Positions 36,716 through 54,524 of a stretch of 64,000 nucleotides of DNA are shown in pieces; the first letter of the stretch is position 1; every line of letters starts with the position of its first letter. The stretch is from Erpobdella octoculata (taxonomy: Eukaryota; Annelida; Clitellata; Hirudinida; Erpobdellidae): the NCBI GenBank assembly GCA_963978895.1, contig OZ022238.1, forward strand, positions 2,497,917-2,561,916. The letters are read 5' to 3'. A program made the translations under genes and the position numbers. The notes beneath the pieces were generated by a model. That model made no database searches. It worked only from the letters and a program-made list of their open reading frames with translations, and was not told the DNA's origin.

Positions 36716-39700
36716 GGGCTGACCAACGTCAACAATAAAGTGCGTGTACAGAGGCATTTCCTCCGTGGCAACAAGCGTGTATCGGAGAGAGTTCAAACCG
36801 TCGATGTGGTACCTCCTCACTCCTGTGTACAATAACTTCAGTCTGGAAACAATAAACAATAAATTATTTGAATAAATGAGTGAGAGATAATCACGAGAAG
36901 ATATTATTGAAAAAAATTTGTTTTTCAAAGTGGTCCCACGGTCGAACAAGTTTCGGAGCTTATAATAACTTATACAAGTACTTTTGGTACTTTGAAAATA
37001 ATTAGTTATAAATATTAATAACAATAACACATCTACATCATTGATATAATCATGGTGTTCTAAACTTAAAACTTTCAATTTTCAATATTTTGAAATCTAA
37101 TCTTGAATCTGTTGCCCGCTTGTTTCATTCAGCGTGGGGGGCATGTAAGAGAACAGTGCCGTAGAGCTCTGTAGGAGTAGCTCTATAAAATAACCCCAGG
37201 GATTTATTGTGCTACAGACCATCAAGTTTCGTTATTCTAAATAAAGCCTTTTCTGGAGAGTCCAAATAATATAAGTTTCAGTAGTCCCTTATCAATTGGT
37301 AGTCTAAAATTTCAAAAAGTATTAGTCATCTCTCTCAGTGATAAACAGGTTTCATGTAAACAAGATAGCTAGCTACGTACAAGGTGGGTACATATACCAA
37401 CAAAGAGAATACTTTTTATTATCCCAACTCATTTTTAAATAACAAATAAAATGAATAAAAAAAATACAAATGGAGGACAACCTTTTGACCCAATCAGAAG
37501 GTTTTCTCTTGACGTGCTTGATCATCTTGTACCTGGCCACCACCTCTGACGGCCGCGTAATCCTCAGCCCGACAAACATTAGCCTGAAAGTTGCGATCGT
37601 AATTACGGATGAATGACATTGAAAAAAAAGGGCGATAGCAATAACGTCGCCATGACAGCAACATTATTGCTTAAGAGCATTACAATGTCTACAACTAGGC
37701 GAGTTGATAAGTCTATCAAAATAAATTCTCAAAATTTTACATTACAACACTAACCTATAAGTCATGTCCTGCAGATCAAAAACATTACAACACTAACCTA
37801 TAAGTCATGTCCTACAGATCAAAAACATTACAACACTAACCTATAAGTCATGTCCTACAGATAAAAAACATTACAACACTAACCTATAAGTCATGTCCTA
37901 CAGATCAAAAACATTACAACACTAACCTATAAGCCATGTCATCATCCTCAGCACCCCAACCCCAGTAAAGATTAGAATAGCCATTGACCATCTCAAAGTG
38001 CTCTCTTCTCATATTCAAGACTCCTCCAACTAGCTCCTTATAGGCCAGCCTGTATAGCCAATCAGATAATTTTTTCAGATTAACTAACTTTGAAATAACG
38101 CAACTAAACGATACATAAAAATATTAAAAAATATCATTTATATAGAACTAAACGACTATCTGTTTATGATGTCCTCAGAAGGTCAAGGTTATTGAGATCC
38201 TTCTAATCTCCCTTATCCACACAGAAGACTTGACAAATCCTTTAAATCTTGTGGAGATCCGGATAAAACACACACATACTTATCTCGAAACAGACAGTAT
38301 GACAAGATTCAACTATGATAGGTTTTTAATTTATTTGAAATTGAACTACAAACTACGCTCTCATCCTGGAGTGATCTTGCTTGATCGACACTTTCTATTA
38401 TATATATATATATATTACTTTTATGCAATTATCATCTTCTTTATTATTAGTATTATCATTATTTTTATAAATTTCGAGGAAAATTTATTGACATATTTCT
38501 ACTTTTAATTTGGTCTGCTGATGATCACAACAACTGCTGGAAAATTTTCCATATTTCAATGAGCTAAATAGAAGACACCCTCTGAAGGACATACTCCCTT
38601 CATTTGCATATAAAAAATTTTATAACTATAATATTAGATCTTATTTATTTTTTTATTGAATATTCTGAATTGTTAAATGATAAATTTACTCCACTCCCTC
38701 TGAGTCAATAAATGAGCATATCCTTAAAATATTTTTTAAGTATAGTCCCCCCATGGAGCTGACCCTGTCCTTCCCCTCCTACTCGACCCCTAGACACTGC
38801 CCCCTCTCCTTGGACATCATAAACGAACAGTCCTTCATAAAGAGTTATACTTGCACACCTGTAATTCATCTCGTCGATAGCGACGGACAGGTGTCTCGGC
38901 AGAGCGGGACAGGTGTAAAGGTTCCTGTCGTCCTCCGGTACCAGGTCGACGTCGTGGAAGACGAAACACTGAAAGTCGAAGCGCTTCGAAGCCTCCAGAA
39001 AGCCGGCGTTCATCAGCCGAGCTTTGTTGAAGACGAATCCGCCGGTCTGGTTTTTGGCGGTTGAGACGAATAATTGATCAATTGATTGATTGATAACGAA
39101 TTAATGAAGTGTCATTTACATCACATCATTACCGTATAATTCTTATATCGTTGCACATTGTCATTACCACGACTATCAATATCGGTGTCATTTATTTACA
39201 TTACATTAAACCATATGATTCTTATATCGTTGTACATTGTCATAACCACAACTATCAATATCGGTGTGATGCAATAATTACCTTCCCATTTTCAATACCA
39301 GTTCGAGGATACCTGATAACCCATGCTTCTTACTCTTACTCTCCCCCATTCTTGCCGTTAACCACTTACCTGTTCCACTACGAATATTCTATAATCCAGT
39401 TCCTGTCTTTGCAACATGGGATGAAGGTGAGAAAGAAGTGTAAGCAGATGTAATTTCCTATCCCTGTAAGTATCGTCATATTCGATATTAATAGAAATGA
39501 ATTGTGAAAACCTGCAAAAGGCTAAAAATCATTGACAGAGCTAGAGATCTATCAATTCAGGACTCAAAACATAAAAACCAGCCATCAAAAATAATAAAAA
39601 AGTTCTTATAGCCAGTGGCGTAGCGTAGGGGAATTGGGGGCGGGGTTAGCCCTGAGCAGAACTTTTGAGGGGGCGGCAAGTGTTTAGAAGCAGAAAAATT

Positions 39701-40964
39701 TGAGAAAAAAATTCAATGTAAGTTTTATTACCAAGTTATAAACTTTTCCCCTTGATCAATAATTTCTTTTTTTATTAGGGTTTCTCCTACATCAGTCATC
39801 ATCTTTTTCGAAGGAAAAGTTTATAAAGATTTTTTGGAAAAAATGTCAACATCTAAATTGGGGCAGCGAGCTTGGCCTGCAGTCCCATATGGCCAAAAGC
39901 CACTCTATGCCACTGCTTATAGAGTCTCTTATTAAAGCTCACAAGAGCTCCACCAGAAAGCAATGATCCAGACAAGTCTTTAGGTCTTATTGAAAAAGCA
40001 GTTAGCAAACCAACCATCTATCTCATATGACCATGTTGGAAGCAACGATGAAAAAAATACCACGTGAACCGAGAAAGTTAATTGATGAACTGGAAATAAT
40101 ATGCCGCTGATGAATTTAAATAAAATTATTATTTGGTAAAACAACCTATAAGGCACAATAACTGCAACTCTGTGGCGTGCCACACAGTTCAAAGGTCGCC
40201 AAGAACCGCCAGGGCCGGTTGTTACCTTCTCAGACACAGAAGCAGCATTTTCAAGGTTGACAGATATGTTGAGAGGGCCTTCTGCAAAATAATATTAATT
40301 TTTAAAACTATAAAAATACTTTTAATATTTGTTTTCCATTTCCTAGTTATTGAATCATTAGTTGTTAAAATTTAAAATAAATTAGAGCTTCGAAACATCA
40401 TCTTATAATTAAGCCTTAAGCTTTAAAATACATCGTAAGACTTTTATCTAAAACACAGTATTATTGTCAGCACATACTCAAATTTTTGGGCACAACCGAG
40501 CAATACGAAAAACTGTGTTTCTGAACAAACTCCATCTGAACCTGTTGAAAAATCTTTTTCTTTGTTTCAAAATTGCCACTTTCTTCATTCTCAATCTGAG
40601 AATGTGAAGATCGATTGCCATTATATTTCCATCTGACAGTTATTTTTGAGGACACTCCATCTGCCAAAAACTGACTGTATTCCTGAGCTTCTTGAAAGAG
40701 TTCTGTCGCTCTTCTGGCATTGACTCGGCACTGTAACCGATCTCGGAATGTTTTGAGAGAAGGAACATCTTTGGACAAAATTTCGTCGAGACTGGCTTCA
40801 AGCTTTTGCAGCTCACGCTGGATTTTTAGCACCTTGTGAATACTTTTGCTGTTGTCATAGCGTCCGTTGTGTACGATGAGAATCTGAGAAAGAGTCAGAA
40901 TGATCAGCAGTATAAGCAGTCCCAGCAGAAGAACAGGTGGCAGATCCCGACGTTTTAACCGCAT
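36701..40964 (-). CDS. Beta-1,4-galactosyltransferase family enzyme, predicted GalNAc-transferase
   Basis: Seven exons on the minus strand, phase-consistent, 423 residues: 40964-40478, 40281-40146, 39463-39370, 39046-38859, 38049-37927, 37583-37482 and 36842-36701. It is a type II membrane protein: a short basic tail MRLKRRDLPP, then a hydrophobic anchor (about 11-31) and stem. GT7 motifs follow in order: GGSWRP and VAVIVPYRDR, FNKARLMNAGF, the metal-binding DVD (about 271-273) in FHDVDLVPEDD, GGV, and WGWGAEDDD. The end is HIDGLNSLRY. It should act in the Golgi on GlcNAc-terminated glycans. At the position of mammalian B4GALT1 Tyr289 the residue is Leu308, as expected for an enzyme using UDP-GalNAc. 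The start is the first ATG before the anchor. It lies head to head with the RASSF gene, 588 bp between start codons. Confidence 0.93.
37741..37926. repeat. 43-bp minisatellite duplicating a splice donor
   Basis: Four tandem units start at 37741, 37784, 37827 and about 37870. On the minus strand each reads ctgtagGACATGACTTATAG followed by gttagtgttgtaatg. This copies the last bases of exon 5 and its donor (exon end 37927). Confidence 0.9.
39613..39915. mobile_element. hAT-like element in a glycosyltransferase intron
   Basis: The ends CAGTGGCGTAGCGTAG and (reverse complement) CAGTGGCATAGAGTGG are flanked by CTTATAGC (39605-39612) and CTTATAGA (39916-39923), matching at 7 of 8 bases. It is non-coding and lies between exons 2 and 3. 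Confidence 0.8.
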
Positions 40965-41552
40965 CTAGCACATGCACCTTACATAATATAAACAGTTCGA
41001 TTGGATCAAATCATACGGCCTGGAAAAATGGAAAAACTCGGTCAGGGCTTTGTTACATTTCGCCAATTCAACTTAAACACAAAACACAAATGCTCATCTG
41101 AGCATCAGTTTTAGGAAAAATATATTTACAAAAATAATGTTTTTGTTTGTTTTAATTCACGCAACTCGACAAAATGTTTTTAAATCTAAAAACGTTTTCT
41201 AGTTTAAGCGTTTTTTAAATTTAAATTAAATTAAGTTAGTTTAAGTTTAGATATATATTTAATTTTTTGTTTTATTTTATTGTCTGCTATAAACGCTTAA
41301 GCACTTAGTTGTACCAATGCAATGATTAAAAAAACAAGCCGGTATTTGGTAATTAACCCTCTGAAAGTAACAGGACTGAACTAGCTGTAAATTTTGTTAA
41401 TTTTGTAAAAAAACTTTACTGAACATCTACTTATTAGTTGAATAATAGAAATATGTGTTTATGGCTTAAAAATATACATGCAATAACTGTATTTATTAAA
41501 GTTTAAGTTTAAAATATTTATTAACCACTACTAACTAAATAGGAACTTGTGA

Positions 41553-43357
41553 ATGATGCACAGGTAAGGTAGACTATTTATATTTTTGTTTTAATTTTAG
41601 TTTTTATATTTATTTAGTTTTATTTTAATCTATTTCAGACCCGATTTTTTAATGAAATTACAACAGTACAACAAATATTATGAAGGCAAACCAAAGCAGC
41701 AAGTTTTACAAATTGATGTGAGTCAATATTATTTTTAACTATAAATTAAACAGTTGATAAGGTTGATCTACCTAAAATAAAATTTTATAGAATGTATTAG
41801 ATTTGAAATGAGACTTATAGTTAAAAGTTAAAAGCTTTTGAGAGAATAGTGAAAGCTATTGAGAGAATAGTGAAAGCTATTAAGAGAAGACAGATTTTCA
41901 GTTAATTCATGGGGTTGGATATTCTAGAGTCTAGAGCTTTTGAGATAAGAGTCTTGTGAGATAAGATCAGAGTCTTATCTGAATGTCTATTATCATAAGA
42001 CAGATTTTTAGTTGATTCGTGAGTTTGGATATTCTAGACTGAGGCAGTTAGTGCAACATGACAGAAAGCCTTGTCTGTCTGAAATTCAGACTCTGAATCA
42101 TGTTGTGTGTGGTTATATATCCAAATTTAGATGTTTATTAAAAATTAATAACTTTAAAAGTATATATTGATTTATTATTTATATTATACCCTAAGTTTTA
42201 TTATGCATCAATTAAGTTTTATTTATTTTCTCATTTTTAGAGTGGAACTGAAGATGTAGGTGTGGTTTATAGAGGCAGCCTACGAGTGTACTGGGGCCTT
42301 ATTCAACCAATCAGACTCAAGCTCAAAGATGATGCTCCACCCAATGACGAGTTGATCAGACACAGCTTCAACGGCAGTGAACCATCGCAACAGGTGTTGT
42401 TATATAATAATGCATTTAAGTATAAATTCGTTTATTATGAGATTGTTTTTTCGTGCTAACTCGTTTATCTCCGTGTTTCATCTTTGTTTGTTTATTCTTT
42501 CATAATGGTGTATTTGCTTTATTAGCGTCAATTATTTAATTCAGAATTAGCTATGAAGAAATTTTTTGAGCCAGAAGAAATAAAAATCCGAGATATACGT
42601 GATTTTTGAATTTAGGAGACCCAGCTGGACTACTTCCTCAAGCTGTCAAAGAGCAGCAGTTCGGGTGTCGACCAGATTATTGATTCGCCCAATGAGGAGA
42701 CCTGCCCGAAGGACCGCCCACCTAGTCTCTCGTCCAGTCAAATCTCACGATCTCAGAGTAGTGTTGTCATGAGGCCCAATAGAAAAAGGCCTGTGAAGAA
42801 GAGGCAGTCCATTATAAATGGACATCTTTTTAGTGCCGAGGTTTCGTTTCATTTCGTTTTTTTTTTAAACGATTTTCTCATAAATAATCGTTTTCAATAA
42901 ATCAGCTTATTTATTTAACTTTGTTCAACAGTTTTACATGGTTGAAACGAATCAGTGTCATTTTGATTAAAATGAATTGTCATATGCAGTTATCTGTCAC
43001 TAGCTGTTTTTCGGGGGGCAAGTCGCCCCGTGATCCGAAAGTCAACCGCGAGAAACAGAAACGTTATCCCACTCGTTTCATTCTTACCTCGTTATATCCC
43101 ACCTGTTTCATACCTGCCTTGTTATATCCCACTCGTTCCATTCTTACCTCGTTATATCCCACCTGTTTCATACCTGCCTTGCGTATGGGCTTTAGTATAA
43201 TTACAAATTCCATGTCATTATAACAACCTTATTTTTATAATTTATCTGGTATGGGTTGAGTCTATCTAGTCACTTTTTTTTTATAACATTAGTTGAATAG
43301 TAAACAATTTTTGTCTTGATAAATTGATTCCTGTTGGTTGAAGTGTGCATGTTGTGT

Positions 43358-43388
<31 letters not shown>

Positions 43389-44647
43389 TTTGTATATAAA
43401 CAAGTTGAAAGATGTGTGTTTCTGAATGAAAAAAGTGTTTCTCAATGAAAAACACGCTTTTCTGAACGTAGTCGAGATTTACCCAGAAATCGCTTTTCCG
43501 TTTCCGTCCCCCCCTCTCTTACAGACGAGCATGTTCACTCCGATGCACGGCACGCCGATGAGTGTCGTCGTCTCCAGTCTCGACTCGACGTTCTCCGTCA
43601 TCAAATCACTCCTCAACAAGTTCAAGGTTAGAAAAGCTTAATGACATCGGCATATAATGATGATACTAGTTATTTTAATGAAATACTGGTTATGGTTATG
43701 ATACTATTTATGATTGTGATATTGGTTATGATTATGATACCAGTTATGATTATGATACCAGTTATGATTACAATACCAGTTATGATTATGATACTAGTTA
43801 TTATTATGATACCAGTTATGATTATGATACTAGTTATTATTATGATACCAGTTATGATTATGATACCAGTTATAACTATGATACCAGTTATGATTATGAT
43901 ACCGATTATGATACCATTTACGATTAGGACACTGGTTACGATACCATTTGCGGTCATGATAATGATATTACTTATGAATTTATATTAATTTTATTACATA
44001 TCTGCTCTTCTGATATAATCTACAGGTTGACAACTCTCCCTCTGAATTCTGCCTGTGTGCCATAAGAGCCAGCGGAGGTTTAATTTTCTATCAGTTTTAT
44101 TTTCATAATTTCATTTCGACCAATTAATCTATTTTTAACTTTCTTTATGACTTTACGAGTTTCCGTGCCGACCAAATTACGCCGACATGCTAGAGTAATT
44201 ATTTGTAATTTTGGCTAATCTACTCGTAGGTTATTAATATATGTAAACTTTTCAAAGATGGTTTTCAAAGCAGGCAATTAAAATAATACCACATGACACC
44301 CCCCGTGTTTCTCTAGAGACTCGGACGCTGGCGGAGAGTAATGCCCCCCTAATGGAGAGGGTGTGTTACGGCCCCCTGGAGGATGACGTCAAGTTCTATC
44401 TTGTCGAGAAGTATCGAGTCGTCGACATCAACGAAGAGGTCAGTCGAGGTCGATTAACGGAGTTGAATCGTAATGTTAAAGAAAGTGTAGTTGTTTGAAT
44501 AATGTTATTTTTTGTTGTTTTGATCGTTGTTGTTGTTGCGGTTGAGACCATTGTTGTTGTGGTTGAGACCATTGTTGTTGTGATTGAAACCATAGTTGTT
44601 GCGGTTGATACCATTTTTGAGATTATCTGTTATTCTTTTCTCGTATC

Positions 44648-44689
<42 letters not shown>

Positions 44690-44699
44690 GTGATGATGG

Positions 44700-44730
<31 letters not shown>

Positions 44731-44862
44731 AATGATGGTAATACTGATGATGATGGTGGTGGTGATGATGATTTAATGATGGCAATGATGATAGTGATGA
44801 TTATGATGATGATGATGGTGATAATGATGAGTATGATGATGATGACGGTGATAATGATGAGT

Positions 44863-44900
<38 letters not shown>

Positions 44901-44905
44901 AGTGG

Positions 44906-44948
<43 letters not shown>

Positions 44949-45687
44949 AGTGGTGATGATGATGGTTATGATGATGATAATATCATTCCAGGTAGCAAAC
45001 TTCGTCAACCTGCCCGACGCAGTTCTCGAAGCTTTCTTAATGAAATACTCAGACGATGAAAAACTCGAAATGGAGATGATCAAAGAAAGGTGGTGGCTTA
45101 TTTATTTAATGAAAAGTTAGCTAATTAATTTATAGTTTTTTTTAATTCAAATTTAAGTAAATTAATTATATTTTTAGAAGTAGAAATTAACAAATTAATT
45201 TTTAGTTTTTTTTTATAAATAGAAGTTTGTTAAATAATCTGTAGTTTTTTTAATTAAAAGTTAAACAAATATTTTTTTAATTTAAAGCTAACTTCATTGT
45301 AGTTTTTAAATTAAAATTGATTACTTGTTTGTTTAATCAGTTAACTTTGAAACATTGATTGCAACTCCTGTAGGGTTTCACCGTTTAGTCGGTATTTGTA
45401 TTTTATTAATACCTTATTAATAATTATTAATACCTTGGTGTCAATAGATGAATATAATCTATAAAGTTTAATTATAATTATTATTTGACGTTTGATGGTT
45501 CAATCATTAACAGTTAACTAATTAATTGAATCTTCAATAACTGTAGGTTAACTAATTCGATTCGGGATTAATCGTTTAATATTTACGCAGACTAATTAAT
45601 TAATTGATCAAATTTTAACCGCGAAGGTATCGAATCTACGGAGAGAAACTGGAAGAAATGCTCGGAGACGTCATACCGGCCACATGA
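41553..45687 (+). CDS. RASSF2/4-like Ras-association and SARAH domain protein
   Basis: Nine exons give 300 residues (human RASSF2 326): 41553-41563, 41639-41717, 42241-42393, 42616-42840, 43525-43626, 44026-44077, 44317-44438, 44992-45089 and 45627-45687. The N-terminus LQQYNKYYEG and WGLIQPIRLKL match the conserved RASSF2/4/6 segment. KKRQSIINGHLFS and TSMFTPMHGTP lead into the RA domain (about 150-245; LLNKFKVDNSPSEFCL). The C-terminal helix after about 250 (LMKYSDDEKLEMEMIKERY) fits a SARAH domain, which binds MST/Hippo kinases. The start is inferred: ATG at 41553 is directly preceded by an in-frame TGA, and the 11-nt coding part gives MMHR. Three introns hold repeats that touch splice sites. 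Confidence 0.92.
43055..43180. repeat. About 60-bp tandem repeat in a RASSF intron
   Basis: Two units of a compound repeat (ttatatcccactcgtttcat then cttacctcg; ttatatcccacctgtttcat then acctgcct). Confidence 0.75.
43675..43965. repeat. 18-bp minisatellite in a RASSF intron
   Basis: Tandem gttatgattatgatacca units with scattered changes, starting about 50 bases after the exon end at 43626. Confidence 0.88.
44648..44982. repeat. (GAT)n microsatellite abutting a splice acceptor
   Basis: A GAT triplet array with GGT and AAT variants ends about ten bases before the exon at 44992. The acceptor region is therefore built from repeat. Confidence 0.95.
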
Positions 45688-47202
45688 TGACAGCTGCGGA
45701 TTATTTCCGAGTTTCATTTTATATTACCGTAATATTAATCGATACGATTTCGTTATTACGAAATGTAATTTTAGAAAAGGATGAAGAGTTTCGTGTTACG
45801 AGAGACTTTGCTGCGTTTTGTCGATGAATTTGGTGAATGTGTTAGTTAATGTGCCATTTTTGTACCAGCTGTTGAACGCGCTTATTATTTTTTTTTTTTT
45901 ACAAATGCATCAATTCGAATAATTCACATTGTCACAAGTATTAACAAGATACACTGTGGTTTGAAAAGTATGTTCGATATTTAAAAGACCATTTGTCGGT
46001 GATGAAACATTTAAATTTTATACATTATTTCTAATTTAATTCATTGAAATGTCAGCCAATCAATCAATCAATCAATCAATCAAAGGTGTTTATTACAGTA
46101 ACTTGGTTACTCATTTTTTTCCTTTCTAGTTAACAATTGCCTTTACATTTCTAACCGATAGCATTAAAGTCGTGAATTATTGAATTGGGGGGGGGTGGTG
46201 TCGGTGTATTAAATCTTTTCATTTCTTCTCTTCATCGTTCAAGTTAAGTCATTCACTACTGGACTTTTCCAGAATTTAAAAAAAAAGATTATTTCTATAT
46301 TTAGTTGTAAATCTGATTAATAATGTTTATACCAGATTTTATTCGATAAGACATTCTATGTGGATTCCGTTGTTCTAGATAATCTCGTACATGGAAAGCG
46401 ATTTTTTTTATTTGCTAACTTTTTAAGTGAATTTGTTTAATTCGACGTTTTTCGTCATTTTCTTGTTTCCTATGTCACAATCTGAATAGAGAAATATATT
46501 GATATTTTCTATTTAATTTTGGCAGAGTCATGTTCACCAAGTGAAACTAAGTCATCCTAGTTATTCATAGTTTCATTACCTTACGTTTCTGTTTTACACG
46601 TAACTCGAGGGAATTTATTTTAAGTTTCAAATTGTAAAAAAAAATGAATTTCAATTTATAGCACCTTTTTATATTTCACGTTCCTGCTGTTGTTGTTCAA
46701 TCTCGTTTTGATGTATATTTAATATTATTTAACACATTTTTTTTCTTCAACGTCTGCCTTCTCTAAATAATACTTCATGAAACTTTTTTTGTTCGTATAT
46801 ATTGAATAAAAACACTAAAAAATAAATTGTAAAGAACAAACAAAACAACAACGAATTCAACTTCTGAGACAAGATGAAAAATACTTTCTGAAACATCATG
46901 AAGCAAGTGTAAACAATGAGAATATAAAAGTACTCGGCAACAAAGGTGGAGATAAAATGTAATGGAAATCTGTACGGAATTATTATTATTATTATTACTA
47001 TTGAACAGTTGATAATGTAACATTAATACTCAATGGTCAAAATTAAAGATCAGCTCAGAAAAAGTTCAATACACAACAATAAAATAATTTCTGGTCTCAT
47101 TATTATGCTTTATGACTAAAAAAATGTTGATGAAAAAAAAATTCAAGTTGATTCTGACAAACAGAATGATGCCAAGTACAGTTTATTTCCATCGTGGAAG
47201 TA
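45688..47202. other. RASSF 3' UTR and intergenic DNA
   Basis: AT-rich, no coding sequence recognised. Short (TCAA)n at 46060-46082 and (ATT)n near 46981-46996. AATAAA occurs at about 46804. Confidence 0.55.
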
Positions 47203-49007
47203 TCATATTTCGTAGTTTCTGAACATGGATAAGACGTCGTTCGGATCTTCGGTGGTGGTGGTGCCACGACCAGCAGTGCTGGAGTCATCTGGGAGATTTA
47301 AAAATCATTTCTAGTTAAAATTAAGATTGTTGAAAAATGTGCTGAAAGATAATAAAGGAAAAGTTACAAGCTTACTTATGTTGTAAACAAAGTACTTATG
47401 ATGCAGGTTTTATTCGTTAATAACAGAACCAATAAAAAAATCCTGTATATTTTGGATTTGATTCTTAGACCATAAATAAAACAATTTTTCAGATTAAAAA
47501 AGAAAATTAATTTTGTCTAAATGCTTGATATGTGGATTATGTGAGGATGGAAAATATACCAGACTTTTGGATCAATATGGTAAAAATAAAGGTTTTTCTA
47601 TTTGTAATTTGAAAAATTAATTATCTGTAAAAAAATTAAAAGTTGCCCAATTACTGCCAATTACCAAATATGAACCATAAAACACTTCATTTTACTCGTT
47701 TTTTCTTCCAAGATTTGTCTACATGCAAACAAGACCAGCAGTAAAGTTAATAATAAAAAAAATATTTAAAAAGAAAACTCCTTCTTTTTTTCACTCTTTT
47801 ATGGGCTACTATCAAAATTTTTTCTAAATGTTTGCAGTTTGGGAAACAAAAATCTTACCGGTCTTGCTCTCTGCTGCCGTCAACGTAGACTGCTTTTTGG
47901 GAACGGGTTGCCAATGCATTGCCTGGAAATATATATAGTGCAATATGAAATGAAATGATTAAAATGTTGAATTCTAAAATTAGTCTCATAACAATCATAA
48001 TTCAGATAAAAAAAAGTTATGCATCGATTTATAACTTTAAAATGACCTTTTTAATATTGTACATGTGTATCATTCAAAGATGGCACATACTGGAAACTAT
48101 AAGATCATATTATTTAAATCTGGAGTGTTTGAAACAAAAGTTCTATATTCTTGAAAATGTGATAATTCATTCTATTTGTAGAGCAAAAAGTAAAAAAATA
48201 ACTTTTTTTTTTAAAAAGCATTTGTGGAGATAGGCTAGTCTCAATAGTAATAAATTTAAAGCTACTTACAGCAGAGGGACTTTTTCCACCATAGAGGGAT
48301 TTCCACAACTTGAACGGAATCTTTAATCCACTTCTTCTCCATCTGTCATACTCTTTCCTTTTGTCCGGATCGCTTAGTACCTCTTTGGCTTCTTGGAGTT
48401 TCTTAAACATTGAGTCATCTACAGTGAACCGTTTTATTTTAAATAAATCTCATTGATACAAATAGGGATCACACTTACAGGTAGCAGTTAAAAACTTTTT
48501 TATATTTGCTGGACTCTTAATATTTACTTCAGAGAAACAACTAAAATATACAGAAAAAATTATTGAATAATGTTGAAAAAATCATTGTTATATGCAAACA
48601 TTTATTTTTTTTTAATAAATAAATAAATATTGAAGCATCAGGAAATGTCACCACCAAAAGTACTTCAAACAAATCATGTCTTATAATTAAGCTAGTTAAA
48701 ACGATAAAATAAGATCACATATGATGAATATAACAAACCGGAGTTGTATGTTTTTTTGTCTGGATGGCATTGTCTGGCTTTATTTTTATATTCACTAATT
48801 ATTTGTTCTGTCTGTCAATTTATTAAAATTAAATAAAGTTATAAAAATACAAATAAATGACCATTAATGAGGCAAATAATTAACAAATCTCAGAAAATGT
48901 AATCTTACACTTGACAGCTCATCGCATCCAATTATTGCGTAATAACAGTCAACTGACTCTTCCTCAGCAGAATGACTCAGTATCGAATCCAAGACTGAAG
49001 TATCCAT
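47203..49007 (-). CDS. DNAJC12: DNAJC12, J-domain co-chaperone
   Basis: Five exons on the minus strand, 156 residues (human 198): 49007-48909, 48811-48739, 48418-48270, 47922-47859 and 47288-47203. The N-terminus runs through CYYAIIGCDELSS, then the HPD tripeptide (49-51; CHPDK). FKKLQEAKEVLSDPDKRKEYD and RWRRSGLKIPFKLW complete the J domain. AMHW and the final FRNYEI are hallmarks of DNAJC12. HPD stimulates Hsp70 ATPase; the human protein helps fold aromatic amino acid hydroxylases. A possible 16-residue cassette exon lies at 48526-48479. AATAAA follows the stop within about 15 bases (47182-47187). It lies head to head with ZFAND2. Confidence 0.95.
48479..48526 (-). other. Possible in-frame cassette exon of DNAJC12
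   Basis: 48 nt bounded by ctctgaag and a strong donor T|GTAAGTGT, phase 1 in and phase 1 out. It would add VNIKSPANIKKFLTAT between HPDK and the KLQEAKE helix. Skipping it gives the normal J-domain spacing. Confidence 0.35.
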
Positions 49008-49257
49008 AACGACGAAGCATCTGTGGCCTCTGTGACGACCTTTGATAAATAAACAACTTGTTCTTTTTAGTTTCTTTTTTTCTCGTAATCTACAGCATTC
49101 ACAACTGTTTTTCTTTTTAAATTTTTGTATGATAATTGTTTGTTCATAACCTTTGCTTTGAAGCAGGGATGTGGTCTTCGAATACAAAGCCTTTGGTCTC
49201 GAAACTTCTCGAGAACTAAAAAAAAATCATTGATTTTCTGTACAATGTTTTGTTTGT

Positions 49258-49302
49258 TGTAAATGTTTTGCTAATTTATTGAGCGCCTTTTCCGCTTAGA
49301 CT
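49258..49302 (-). mobile_element. SINE 3' fragment
   Basis: The reverse complement contains gcggaaaaggcgctcaataa and attagcaaa, matching 32162-32192 of the full SINE. It lies between the DNAJC12 start and the first seen ZFAND2 exon. Confidence 0.8.
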
Positions 49303-49369
49303 TATAAAATTAGTCTATTAAATTGTATGCTATTTCTGTTATTTATCAAACTGAATGTTCACATTTCAG

Positions 49370-54390
<5,021 letters not shown>

Positions 54391-54518
54391 CGTCTCTTGC
54401 CGAATATGCAAAAGAGGAATTTTATCGAATTTTTTTAGTCGACATTTTTCTGATTCTTATCGTGTATGAGTTGTTTCAATATTGTAATTAATTTTTGTTT
54501 ACTTAAAATAATCGTGTG

Positions 54519-54524
54519 AATAAA
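54519..54524 (+). promoter_or_regulatory. Probable polyadenylation signal of ZFAND2
   Basis: AATAAA 129 bases after the stop codon at 54390. Confidence 0.55.

Noticed and set aside
38753..39064. 103-codon plus-strand frame
   Set aside because: Antisense shadow of glycosyltransferase exon 4, which carries the conserved motifs on the minus strand.
44596..45120. Asp/Met-rich 174-codon frame and its Ile/Ser-rich antisense
   Set aside because: GAT microsatellite read through into a genuine RASSF exon in a coincidental frame.
49008..49187. N-terminal extension of DNAJC12
   Set aside because: The frame stays open upstream of ATG 49007 but is Lys/Cys-rich and unlike the family; the MDTSVLDSIL start matches the expected N-terminus length.
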